Below are positions 14,207 through 21,891 of a stretch of DNA of 23,449 nt, one piece after another (within the stretch, counting starts at the first letter, position 1; the number at the start of each line of letters is the position of its first letter). The stretch lies in assembly GCA_046724665.1 (NCBI GenBank), contig JBKOWZ010000143.1:1-23449 (forward strand), given 5' to 3'. The position numbers and the translations under genes are program-made. This DNA comes from Actinocrinis sp046724665. GTDB taxonomy: Bacteria > Actinomycetota > Actinomycetes > Streptomycetales > Catenulisporaceae. The notes beneath the pieces are model-generated. The model saw only the letters and a program-made list of their open reading frames with translations, had not been told where the DNA came from and searched no databases.

Positions 14207-15567
14207 CCGGTAAAGCAGTTCCCGTTCATATCCGGCACCTGCGTTACCCAACCACCCTTGCCGTCATTCGCCGAGTCCTGCCATCGGGCGACGTTAAGGC
14301 ATCCGCGCTGAGTCGCCGCTGGCTGCACCGGCACGAAATCCGTGGGGATCAGCAGCCCGTGTCCGTCATACTTCTGCGGCCGGTTCATGAACTGTTCGAC
14401 GCACGCCCGCGTGACGTTCGAGCCGCAGGAGGCGATGGCGTCGGTCAGCCACTGCGCGGAGGCCCAACCCTCGAGTTCCCACATCGAGAGCCGGTCCCGC
14501 CGATCTGGGAAGTACTTGTCCATCGCGGCGCGGAACGCGGCGACTGCCGGATACTGCGTGTCCGCGTAGCTGCGGTCCACCGACGTGGCGTACAGGACGT
14601 TACGGCAGCGCGGGGCGGCGGCGTAGGTGCCTGCGACCGTCTGGTCCCAGCTCTGCACCGTAGTCACCTTCGCGAGCAGTCCGAGCCCGGCCTGATCGAT
14701 CGCGGCGCACAGCCGGCCGTTGCCGCTGGTGTCGATCGCGTCGAAGACGACCTGCACTCCGCGCGCCTTCATGTCCGAGGCGGTGGCGGCGAAGTTCGGC
14801 AGCGCGAAGTCCACCTGCTCGTTGACCACCGTGTAGCCCGCGGCGCGCAGGCCGGACGCGGTGTACTGCGCGAAGCGCACCGAGTCAGGCTGGTTGTACG
14901 ACACGACCGCGGCGACGCGCGCGTCGAGTTTCTGCCTGAAGTACGCATAGACCTCGGTGCCGCCGTACAGACGGCCGTTCCAGCCGACGGTGCCCTGACG
15001 CGGTTCGCTCGACCCGTAGATGGAGTAGAGGTGCGGATACTGATCGTAGGCCTGCGAAATCGGCTGCCCACCGATGTCGGGCACGGCGTGTGAGCTCACG
15101 TACCCGCCCCCGGCGTAGTCGAACACGGAGTTGCCGGCGAAGGCGAAGACGCGGTCGGTGTCGATCAGCTTGTGAACGCACTGTCGGTTGCCGAACCCGC
15201 TACCGCTGTCGTCGCACTGATCGACCACGATCTTGCGGCCGTTGACGCCGCCGGAGGCGTTGAGCGCCTCGAAGAACGCGCGCGCTCCGTAGCCGGGGCC
15301 GGAGAAGGCGTCCGCACCGAGTGGACTGGTGATCGAGTCGATCATGCCGACCCGGATCTGCGTCGCGGAGACGCCGTCCACGAACACGTTCGGCGGCGAG
15401 CCCGCGCCCTGGCTGAACGCGTCGGCCGGCAGGCGCGTGCCACAGCCGGTGAGCGCGCCGAGCAACAGCAGCGGCAGGAGCAGCGCGACCGCCGCGCGCC
15501 CCTTGCGCGCCGGTTGAGTGGACGCTGTCGAACACCCGGCGGAGGATGGCCCTGTGTCAGAAAACAC
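14182..15567 (-). CDS. ABC transporter substrate-binding lipoprotein, Liv/Peripla_BP_6 type
   Basis: A periplasmic-binding-protein fold of the leucine/amide-binding class, lipid-anchored outside the membrane. I place the start at GTG 15567 (461 residues); ATG 15585 or further upstream is possible, but no start has a good ribosome site. The signal has ARKGR, a Leu-rich core and lipobox LTGC (Cys42). The mature domain shows the class order: IRVGMIDSITSPLGADAFSGPGYGARAFFEALNASGGVNGRKIVVDQCDDSG (two-lobe start), then RVFAFAGNSVFDYAGGGYV, RVAAVVSYNQPDSVRFAQ, VQVVFDAIDTSGNGRLCAA and WELEGWASAQWLTDAI. It is convergent with its presumed ATPase/permease (4-bp gap) rather than in the same operon. The ligand is unknown. 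Confidence 0.9.
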   Translation of the reverse strand: MFSDTGPSSAGCSTASTQPARKGRAAVALLLPLLLLGALTGCGTRLPADAFSQGAGSPPNVFVDGVSATQIRVGMIDSITSPLGADAFSGPGYGARAFFEALNASGGVNGRKIVVDQCDDSGSGFGNRQCVHKLIDTDRVFAFAGNSVFDYAGGGYVSSHAVPDIGGQPISQAYDQYPHLYSIYGSSEPRQGTVGWNGRLYGGTEVYAYFRQKLDARVAAVVSYNQPDSVRFAQYTASGLRAAGYTVVNEQVDFALPNFAATASDMKARGVQVVFDAIDTSGNGRLCAAIDQAGLGLLAKVTTVQSWDQTVAGTYAAAPRCRNVLYATSVDRSYADTQYPAVAAFRAAMDKYFPDRRDRLSMWELEGWASAQWLTDAIASCGSNVTRACVEQFMNRPQKYDGHGLLIPTDFVPVQPAATQRGCLNVARWQDSANDGKGGWVTQVPDMNGNCFTGPVISYKP

Positions 15568-17020
15568 CGTGAACGACTTGGACATAGACGTAGACGTATT
15601 CGACGTGATCGTGATCGGCGCAGGCCCGGTCGGCGAGAACGTGGCCGACCGTACCCGTGCGGCAGGTCTCACCACGGCCATCGTAGAGAGCGAACTGGTC
15701 GGCGGCGAATGCTCCTACTGGGCGTGCATGCCGAGCAAGGCGCTGCTGCGGCCGGTCGCGGCGCTCGCCGACGCGCGGGCCGTGGCCGGTTCGCGCGAGG
15801 CGGTCTCGGGCGGTCTCGACGTGGCGGCCGTGCTAGCACGCCGTGACGACTTCACCTCGCACTGGAAAGACGACGGGCAGGTCGGCTGGCTGGACTCGAT
15901 CGGCGCCGTCCTCGTGCGCGGCCGGGGGCGGCTCGCCGGGGTGAAGAGGGTCGAGGTCGATACGCCGGACGGCGGCGTACGCCGGCTGGCGGCCCGGCAC
16001 GCGGTCGTGGTGTCCACCGGCACCGGCGCCCTCGTGCCCGACCTGCCGGGAGTCGCCGAGGCGAAGCCGTGGACCAGCCGGGAGGCGACGAGTGCGCACA
16101 AGGCACCCGGCCGCCTGGTGGTCGTCGGCGGCGGCGTGGTCGGGGTGGAGATGGCCACCGCGTGGCGGGCCTTCGGCTCCGAGGTGACCATGCTGATCCG
16201 CGGGTCGGCGCCGCTGCCCCGGATGGAGCCGTTCGTCGGCGAGATGATCGCGCAGAGCCTGACCGACGCGGGCGTGAAGGTGCGCACCGGAGTCAACGTC
16301 ACCGGCGTGGACCGGCCGATTCCGGGCGGAGCGGTCAGCGTGCGGCTGGAGGACGGGCAGGCGGTCGAGGCCGACGAGGTGCTCTTCGCGACCGGCCGCG
16401 CGCCGCGCACGAAGGACCTCGGCCTGGAAACCGTCGGGCTGCAACCGGGCAAGTGGCTGGACGTGGACGACACCTGCCGCGTGCAGGGCGCGGACGGCGG
16501 CGGCGACTGGCTTTTCGCCGTGGGCGACGTCAACAGCCGCGCGCTGCTGACGCACCAGGGCAAGTACCAGGCACGCATCGCCGGAGCGGCGATCGGCGCG
16601 ATCGCGCAGGGCATGCCGCTGGACACGCGGCCGTGGGGCGCACACGTCGCGACCGCCGACCTGCGGGCCGTGCCGCAGGTCGTCTTCAGCGAGCCGGAGG
16701 TCGCGGCCGTGGGCATGACGGCCGAGGAGGCACGCGCCGACGGCCGTCACGTGCGCGTCGTCGATTACGACCTCGGCTCGGTGGCGGGCGCGTCGCTGTA
16801 CGCGGACGGCTACCGGGGCAGGGCGCGCATGGTTGTCGATGTGGACCGCGGCTACCTGCTCGGCGCGACGTTCGTCGGCCCCGGGATCGGCGAGCTGCTG
16901 CACTCGGCGACGATCGCGGTAGCCGGTGAGGTGCCCATCGAACGGCTCTGGCACGCGGTGCCCTCGTACCCGACGATGAGCGAGATCTGGCTGCGCCTGC
17001 TGGAGACCTATCGCGGCTGA
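15554..17020 (+). CDS. FAD/NAD(P)-dependent pyridine nucleotide-disulfide oxidoreductase family protein
   Basis: GTG 15554 follows GGAGGA by 7 nt (488 residues). FAD site VIVIGAGPVGE is at 18-28, and GGECSYWACMPSKAL carries the redox pair Cys53-x4-Cys58. The NAD(P) domain VVVGGGVVGVEMA is near 185-200, then FATGRAPRTKDLGL, LFAVGDVN, and the dimerisation domain from about 375. The family includes lipoamide dehydrogenase, mycothione/glutathione reductase and mercuric reductase. The C-terminal catalytic phrase normally HxHPTxSE here reads HAVPSYPTMSE, so the acid-base His before PT is Tyr. No E1/E2 partner genes are adjacent, so a role in lipoamide oxidation is unlikely. The substrate is unknown. 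Its 5' end overlaps the divergent SBP gene. Confidence 0.93.
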   Translation: MSENTVNDLDIDVDVFDVIVIGAGPVGENVADRTRAAGLTTAIVESELVGGECSYWACMPSKALLRPVAALADARAVAGSREAVSGGLDVAAVLARRDDFTSHWKDDGQVGWLDSIGAVLVRGRGRLAGVKRVEVDTPDGGVRRLAARHAVVVSTGTGALVPDLPGVAEAKPWTSREATSAHKAPGRLVVVGGGVVGVEMATAWRAFGSEVTMLIRGSAPLPRMEPFVGEMIAQSLTDAGVKVRTGVNVTGVDRPIPGGAVSVRLEDGQAVEADEVLFATGRAPRTKDLGLETVGLQPGKWLDVDDTCRVQGADGGGDWLFAVGDVNSRALLTHQGKYQARIAGAAIGAIAQGMPLDTRPWGAHVATADLRAVPQVVFSEPEVAAVGMTAEEARADGRHVRVVDYDLGSVAGASLYADGYRGRARMVVDVDRGYLLGATFVGPGIGELLHSATIAVAGEVPIERLWHAVPSYPTMSEIWLRLLETYRG

Positions 17021-17033
17021 GATCGCAGCTGAG
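17010..17033. repeat. 12-bp tandem duplication containing the oxidoreductase stop
   Basis: ATCGCGGCTGAG and ATCGCAGCTGAG are adjacent (11/12 identical). The TGA stop is in the first copy and is duplicated in the second. Confidence 0.7.
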
Positions 17034-17046
17034 ATAGCGTTCCAGG

Positions 17047-17724
17047 GTGTGCTGGAGCCCGACCGCCGACCTGGTCGCGGGCAGTGCGACCGTCGCGGTG
17101 GGAGTGCTCGCCGTGGCGAGTGTGCGGCGCGCCCGCGACCTGCCGCTAGCCGCACTCCCGCTGGTGCTCGGCGTGCATCAGCTGATCGAGATGGTGGTCT
17201 GGCACGACGCGGGCGACGCCACGCACACGATCGGCGGAACGGCGCCGCTGCTCTGGGTCGTCATCGCGTTCCCGCTGTTGCCCGCGTACGTGCCGTTGGC
17301 GGTGCTCTTTGCGGCGTCGCACTGGAGCAGGCTGCGTTTGATGCCCTTCGCCGCCGTCGGGTTGGCGACGTGTGCCGTACTCGCGTACGCGGTGGCGAGC
17401 GGGCCGGTCACGGCCACCGCGGTCGGCCACACGATGCAGTACGGCGTTCATCACTTCCAGCTGGAGGACCTCGTCGTTGCCGGGTACCTCGTGGCGACGC
17501 TCGGTGCGCTGCTGGTGAGCGATCAGCCGGAGATCCGGCTGCTTGGCCTGGTCGCCAGCGTGGGCGCGCTCGTCTGCTTCCTGCTGTGGAAGGACGCGTT
17601 CGTCTCCACGTGGTGCGCGTTGGCCGCCGTAGCCAGTGTGTTGGTGCTCTACTGGCTACGGCGGCCGCGCAAGAGACGGTCCGCGCCCGACTCGCTCAGA
17701 CGCTCACGAGTTCCGGCTCGCTGA
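17047..17724 (+). CDS. polytopic membrane protein, DUF6629-like
   Basis: A 225-residue protein from GTG 17047, 26 bp after the oxidoreductase stop and probably in the same transcript, though its ribosome site is weak. It starts MCWSPTADLVAGSATVAVGV, a highly characteristic N-terminus with Cys2-Trp3, followed by VLGVHQLIEMVVWHD and five to six further hydrophobic segments, then HTMQYGVHHFQLEDLVVAGYLVATLGALL. His43, Glu47, Trp51 and His52, in the second helix, and the later HxxQYGVHHFQLED cluster are candidate metal or proton ligands. I associate the MCWS start with DUF6629 membrane proteins of unknown function; no activity is claimed. The basic C-terminal tail overlaps the convergent MFS gene by 29 bp. 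Confidence 0.85.
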   Translation: MCWSPTADLVAGSATVAVGVLAVASVRRARDLPLAALPLVLGVHQLIEMVVWHDAGDATHTIGGTAPLLWVVIAFPLLPAYVPLAVLFAASHWSRLRLMPFAAVGLATCAVLAYAVASGPVTATAVGHTMQYGVHHFQLEDLVVAGYLVATLGALLVSDQPEIRLLGLVASVGALVCFLLWKDAFVSTWCALAAVASVLVLYWLRRPRKRRSAPDSLRRSRVPAR

Positions 17725-19186
17725 GCTCGCCGACGATCTGCGCGGCCTCGGCCGGCGCCGGGTCGGCCCGGCGCGCGCGGCGCGGCAGCAGGAAGCCGAG
17801 CGCGAAGGCCGCCGCGACCAGCACGATCGTGATCAGCGTGACCTGCGCGCCGGCGTGCAGATACGTGGCAACGTGCGGGTGCGCGCCAAGCGCGCTGAAG
17901 AAGGCCGTGCCCAGACCCGCGATGCCCATCGAGGCGCCGAGCTGCTGCAACGACTCGAGGATCGCCGAGGCCGAGCCGACCTCGCGGTCGCTCACCTCGC
18001 CCATGACGATGTCGAAGAGCGGCACGAAGATCATGCCCATGCCGAATCCGTAGCCGCCGAGCACCGGGGCCAGCTGCCAGCCGCTCAGGCCGGAGTGCGA
18101 GTGGGTCAGCACCAGGTAGAGGCCGACCAGGCTGACCGCCATGATGCTCAGGCCGAGGTGCAGGATGCGGCGGCCCAGCTTGTGCATCATCGCCGCGCCG
18201 AAGCCGGAGCCGAGGAACGCGCCGACCGCCCAGGCGACCATGGTCAGCGCCGCGTGGACCGGGGTGTAGCCGAGGCCGAGTTGCAGCAGCAGGCCGATGG
18301 CGAGCGACAGGCCGACGATCGCGCCGAAGAAGACCAGGGTGAACAGCGTGCCGCTGGCGTACGAGCGCTTGGTCAGAACGCTGAACTCGACCAGCATCGA
18401 CGCACCGCGCCGGGCGCGCCGCCGCTGCTGCGCCGCGAAGAGCGCGAACACCGCCGCCGCGCCGGCCGCGACGAACGCCAGCCACGACGGCCAGCCCAGC
18501 TCACGTCCCTGGACCAGCGGGTAGACCAGCAGGAACATCCCGGTCCCGGCCAGCACCGCGCCGATCCCGTCGAGCCGGATCCGCTCGCCGGCGCGCGCGG
18601 AGCGAGGCAGCGCCTTGAGCCCGCCGAGCAGGACGAAGGCTGCGAGCGGCAGGTTGATGCCGAAGACCATCCGCCAGCCGGTGCCGAACAGGTCCGCATC
18701 GACCAGCGCGCCGGCGACGATCGGGCCGGCGATGGTGGACAGGCCGATGACCGGGCCGAGCGCGCCGAAGGCCTTGCCGAGGTCCTGCGGCGGGAACAGG
18801 TCGCGCATCAGGCCGAAGCACTGCGGAATCATCACCGCGCCGAACAGGCCCTGCGCCACGCGGGCCGCGATGAGCATGCCCGGGTCGGGCGCCGCCGCGC
18901 AGGCGAGCGAGCAGGCCGCGAAGCCCACCACGCCGATCAGCACCATCGTGCGGCGCCCGAACATGTCGCCGAGCCGGCCGCCGGTCATCAGGCCGACCGC
19001 GAGGGCGAGGGTGTACCCGGCGGCGATCCATTGCAGATCCGAGTAGGACGCGCCCAGATCCAGCTGAATCGACGGGGCGGCCACGTTCACGATGGCCGAG
19101 TCGAGGATGTTCATGATCAGCGCGGTCAGGACCGCGAAGAATCCGAGCCAGCGGTGGGAGTTACCGGAGTCCGTTGTGTTCGTCAT
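17696..19186 (-). CDS. MFS multidrug efflux transporter, DHA2 (EmrB/QacA) type, 14 TM
   Basis: A 496-residue transporter. LTALIMNILDSAIVNVAAPSIQLDLG in helix 1 is the DHA2 family signature (LDxxIVNVALP). WIAAGYTLALAVGLMTGGRLGDMFGRRTMVLIG contains MFS motif A (residues about 69-85). RVAQGLFGAVMIPQ and GLSTIAGPIVAGALVD are motifs B and C. Hydrophobicity gives about 14 segments, which fits proton-coupled export of toxic compounds or antibiotics from the cytoplasm. The ATG at 19186 is divergent from a WYL regulator across a 53-bp spacer with an operator-like dyad, the usual arrangement for a locally controlled efflux gene. The 3' end overlaps the convergent membrane protein gene by 29 bp. Substrate not predictable. 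Confidence 0.94.
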   Translation of the reverse strand: MTNTTDSGNSHRWLGFFAVLTALIMNILDSAIVNVAAPSIQLDLGASYSDLQWIAAGYTLALAVGLMTGGRLGDMFGRRTMVLIGVVGFAACSLACAAAPDPGMLIAARVAQGLFGAVMIPQCFGLMRDLFPPQDLGKAFGALGPVIGLSTIAGPIVAGALVDADLFGTGWRMVFGINLPLAAFVLLGGLKALPRSARAGERIRLDGIGAVLAGTGMFLLVYPLVQGRELGWPSWLAFVAAGAAAVFALFAAQQRRRARRGASMLVEFSVLTKRSYASGTLFTLVFFGAIVGLSLAIGLLLQLGLGYTPVHAALTMVAWAVGAFLGSGFGAAMMHKLGRRILHLGLSIMAVSLVGLYLVLTHSHSGLSGWQLAPVLGGYGFGMGMIFVPLFDIVMGEVSDREVGSASAILESLQQLGASMGIAGLGTAFFSALGAHPHVATYLHAGAQVTLITIVLVAAAFALGFLLPRRARRADPAPAEAAQIVGELSEPELVSV

Positions 19187-19208
19187 GGGTCAAGCGTGTC
19201 GCCCAATC

Positions 19209-19225
19209 AGGAACAGTTGATTCCT
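19209..19225. promoter_or_regulatory. dyad operator candidate in MFS/WYL divergent spacer
   Basis: AGGAA-N7-TTCCT sits in an A+T-rich island (AATCAGGAACAGTTGATTCC...) between the two start codons. TAATAC at 19225-19230 could be a -10 element for a near-leaderless regulator transcript. It is a probable autoregulatory site of the WYL protein. Confidence 0.5.
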
Positions 19226-19239
19226 AATACGCGGGCAGA

Positions 19240-20253
19240 ATGAACAGCATGTTGGAGACTTCGGCGCGGCTGCTGCGCCTGCTTTCGCTGTTGCAGACAC
19301 CTCGCGAGTGGACCGGCACCGAGCTTGCCGACCGGCTCGGCGTGACCACGCGAACGGTGCGCAACGACGTCGGCAGGCTGCGCGAACTCGGCTATCCGGT
19401 GCACGCGACGCGCGGCGCGGTGGGCGGCTACCGGCTGGGCGCCGGGGCGGCGCTGCCGCCGCTGCTGCTCGACGACGAGGAGGCCGTCGCGGTGGCGATC
19501 GGCCTGCGCACCGCGACCGTCGGCTCGGTCGCCGGGATCGAGGAGTCGGCGCTGCGCGCGCTGGCGAAGCTCGAGCAGGTGCTGCCGTCGCGGCTGCGCC
19601 GGCGCATCAACACGCTCCAGAGCTACACGGTCGCCGTGCCGCCGGCGCCGGACAGGCGAGGCTCACAGGTATCCGCGGACGTGCTGACCGCGATCACCGC
19701 GGCGGCCCGGGACCACGAGCGGCTGCGGTTCGACTACCGCTCGCATGACGGTACCGCCAGCCGCCGCGACGTCGAGCCGTATCGGCTGGTCAACTGGGGC
19801 CGCCGCTGGTACCTGGTGGCCTGGGACACCGGGCGCGGTGACTGGCGCACCTACCGGGTGGACCGGATCGAGCCGCGCGTCCCGACCGGGCCGCGGTTCG
19901 CGCCGCGTCCGCTGCCCGACGAGGACGTGGCAGCGTACGTGTCGCGCGGCGTTTCGGCCGCCCCGCAGCGTTACCGCACGCGGGTCACTGTGCACGCTCC
20001 CGCCGAAGTCGTCGCGGAGCGGCTGCCGCCGTGGCTCGGCCCGGTCGAGGCCTTGGACGAGCGCACCTGCGCGGTGCTGCTCGGCTCGGACGACGCGCAG
20101 ATGCTGGCCGTCTGGATCGGCGCACTCGGGCAGGACTTCGAGTTCGACCTCGACGAGGCACCGGAACTCGCGGATCAGTTGCTGATCCTCGCCGACCGAT
20201 ACCGGCGCGCGGCGGGAGGGCCACAACCGTTGGCTGCGCAGCGCACTCTCTGA
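19240..20253 (+). CDS. HTH-WYL transcriptional regulator
   Basis: A 337-residue DNA-binding regulator. The N-terminal winged HTH (about 8-60) reads SARLLRLLSLLQTPREWTGTELADRLGVTTRTVRNDVGRLRELGYPV, a DeoR/HTH_11-type helix-turn-helix. The WYL domain (about 140-215) has FDYRSHDGT...RDVEPYRLVNWGRRWYLVAWDTGRGDWRTYRVDRI. The C-terminal WCX part (about 235-330) ends with the helical EAPELADQLLILADRYRRA. WYL domains sense ligands, and in actinobacteria they control neighbouring genes, DNA repair or defence. It is divergent from the efflux MFS gene and 4 bp upstream of a flavoenzyme gene, so it probably controls both. Start ATG 19240; ATG 19249 is also possible. Confidence 0.95.
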   Translation: MNSMLETSARLLRLLSLLQTPREWTGTELADRLGVTTRTVRNDVGRLRELGYPVHATRGAVGGYRLGAGAALPPLLLDDEEAVAVAIGLRTATVGSVAGIEESALRALAKLEQVLPSRLRRRINTLQSYTVAVPPAPDRRGSQVSADVLTAITAAARDHERLRFDYRSHDGTASRRDVEPYRLVNWGRRWYLVAWDTGRGDWRTYRVDRIEPRVPTGPRFAPRPLPDEDVAAYVSRGVSAAPQRYRTRVTVHAPAEVVAERLPPWLGPVEALDERTCAVLLGSDDAQMLAVWIGALGQDFEFDLDEAPELADQLLILADRYRRAAGGPQPLAAQRTL

Positions 20254-20257
20254 AGAC

Positions 20258-21877
20258 GTGGATCGACGTTCCTTCGTCCGGACCGCCTCGGCGCTGACAC
20301 TCGGTGGCGCGGTCGGCGGCACAGCTGCGGCCTGTGGTGGAAGCGGATCCGGAACATCGCGCCCCACGGCGTCGAAGACCGCTTCGCCCGGCGCGAGCAC
20401 GCGGAGCCCGAGCATGGTCCCGTCGAGTCCGGTCGCGGCCGTGTCGCCGACCGCGTCGGCTGCGGACTGGAGCGCGCTCGGCCGGGACCTGGCCGGTCAT
20501 CTGGTACGCCCCGGCGACGCCGACTACGACACGGCCCGGCTGCTGTTCAATCCCCGGTTCGACGGGCAGCGGCCGACCGCGATCGCGTACTGCGCGAACC
20601 CGTCGGATGTCGCCGAGTGCCTGGCCTTCGTCCGCAGGTTCGGCGTGGCCGTGACTCCGCGTTCCGGCGGCCACAGCTATGCGGGCTTCTCCAGCGGTCC
20701 GGGGTTGGTCATCGACGTGACGAGGATGAACTCGGTAACGCACGTCGGTTCCGGTACCGCACGCGTCGGCGCGGGGACGCGTCTGGTCGATCTGTACGCG
20801 GGGCTCGATGCGTACGGCGTGACCGTGCCCGGGGGGTCGTGCCCTACCGTCGGTGTCGCAGGACTAGTACTCGGCGGCGGCATCGGCGTCGTCAGCCGCG
20901 CCTACGGCACCTTGAGCGACAACCTGCGCTCGGTGCAGATGGTCACGCCCGACGGCACGGTACGCGAGTGCGACGCCACGCAGAACGCCGACCTCTTCTG
21001 GGCCTGCCGAGGCGGCGGAGGCGGCAACTTCGGCGTCGCGACCGCGTTCACCTTCACCACGCGTCCGGCCGAGCAGCTGGTGCTGTTCTTCCTGAACTGG
21101 CCCTGGTCCAGGGCGGCGCGGGTGATCACCGCCTGGCAGTCCTGGGCGCCCGCGGCGCCGGACGAGCTGTGGTCGAACCTGCACGCACTGAGCGACCCGG
21201 ACGGCGACACGCCGACCATCCAGGTCGGCGGCACGTACCTCGGCTCGCTCAGCGGCGCGCGGGAGCTGATCTCGCGGCTGGTGGATCGGGTCGGCTCGAC
21301 CCCCGAGGGTTCGCCGTTCCTCAGCTCGCATCCGCACGCGATGATGATCGAGGCCGGCTGCGCACGGCTGACCACCGGGCAGTGCCATCTGCCGTGGCAG
21401 CACCCGGACGGCGTATTGAAGCGCGAGAACGAGTTCGCGAAGTCGCACATCTTCACCCGGACGCTCTCCGCCGCGGCGATCTCGTCGATCATCGCCGCCG
21501 TCGAGCGGCGGCAAGGTTATCCGGGAGGCGGTCAGGGCGGCGTGGCGCTCGACGCGCTCGGCGGCGCGGTCAATCGGGTCGCACCGGACGCGACGGCGTT
21601 CGTGCATCGCGACGGACTGTTCATGGCGCAGTTCACGACGACGTGGCGTGACAGCGCGACGTCGTCGCAAACCCGCGCGCAGCAGGCATGGCTGCGCGCG
21701 TTCCACCAGACGATGACGCCTTATGCGAGCGGCCAGGCGTATCAGAACTACCTCGACCCTGAGCTGGCCGGTTGGCAGCAGGCGTACTACGGCGCGAACT
21801 ACCCGAGACTGCTCCAGGTGCGAGCGAAGTACGACCCCGATCACGTGCTGAAGCTGCCTCAGGGCATCGGGGCGTAA
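20258..21877 (+). CDS. Tat-exported lipoprotein FAD oxidoreductase, berberine-bridge-enzyme type
   Basis: A 539-residue enzyme from GTG 20258, coupled to the regulator (4-bp gap). The Tat signal DRRSFVRTASALTLGG runs into TAAAC with lipidable Cys26, so it is probably folded with FAD in the cytoplasm, exported and anchored; a Ser/Thr/Pro-rich linker (30-68) follows. The FAD_binding_4 domain starts near 95: TPRSGGHSYAG with His139, and GGSCPTVGVAGLVLGGGIG with Cys195. These two residues are the positions used for bicovalent FAD (8-alpha-His and 6-S-Cys) in this family. The BBE C-terminal motif AYQNYLDPELAGWQQAYYGANYPRL...YDPDHVL is present. Family members oxidise sugars, alkaloids or polyketide intermediates. 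The substrate here is unknown. Pairing with an efflux pump suggests a small-molecule tailoring or detoxification role (inference). Confidence 0.93.
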   Translation: MDRRSFVRTASALTLGGAVGGTAAACGGSGSGTSRPTASKTASPGASTRSPSMVPSSPVAAVSPTASAADWSALGRDLAGHLVRPGDADYDTARLLFNPRFDGQRPTAIAYCANPSDVAECLAFVRRFGVAVTPRSGGHSYAGFSSGPGLVIDVTRMNSVTHVGSGTARVGAGTRLVDLYAGLDAYGVTVPGGSCPTVGVAGLVLGGGIGVVSRAYGTLSDNLRSVQMVTPDGTVRECDATQNADLFWACRGGGGGNFGVATAFTFTTRPAEQLVLFFLNWPWSRAARVITAWQSWAPAAPDELWSNLHALSDPDGDTPTIQVGGTYLGSLSGARELISRLVDRVGSTPEGSPFLSSHPHAMMIEAGCARLTTGQCHLPWQHPDGVLKRENEFAKSHIFTRTLSAAAISSIIAAVERRQGYPGGGQGGVALDALGGAVNRVAPDATAFVHRDGLFMAQFTTTWRDSATSSQTRAQQAWLRAFHQTMTPYASGQAYQNYLDPELAGWQQAYYGANYPRLLQVRAKYDPDHVLKLPQGIGA

Positions 21878-21891
21878 GGATGCATACGAAC

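Noticed and set aside
17636..19243. 535-residue plus-strand ORF opposite the MFS gene
   Set aside because: The translation is low-complexity (Arg/His/Glu/Ala-rich) and mirrors GC-rich third positions of the convincing MFS gene on the other strand; it is a shadow.
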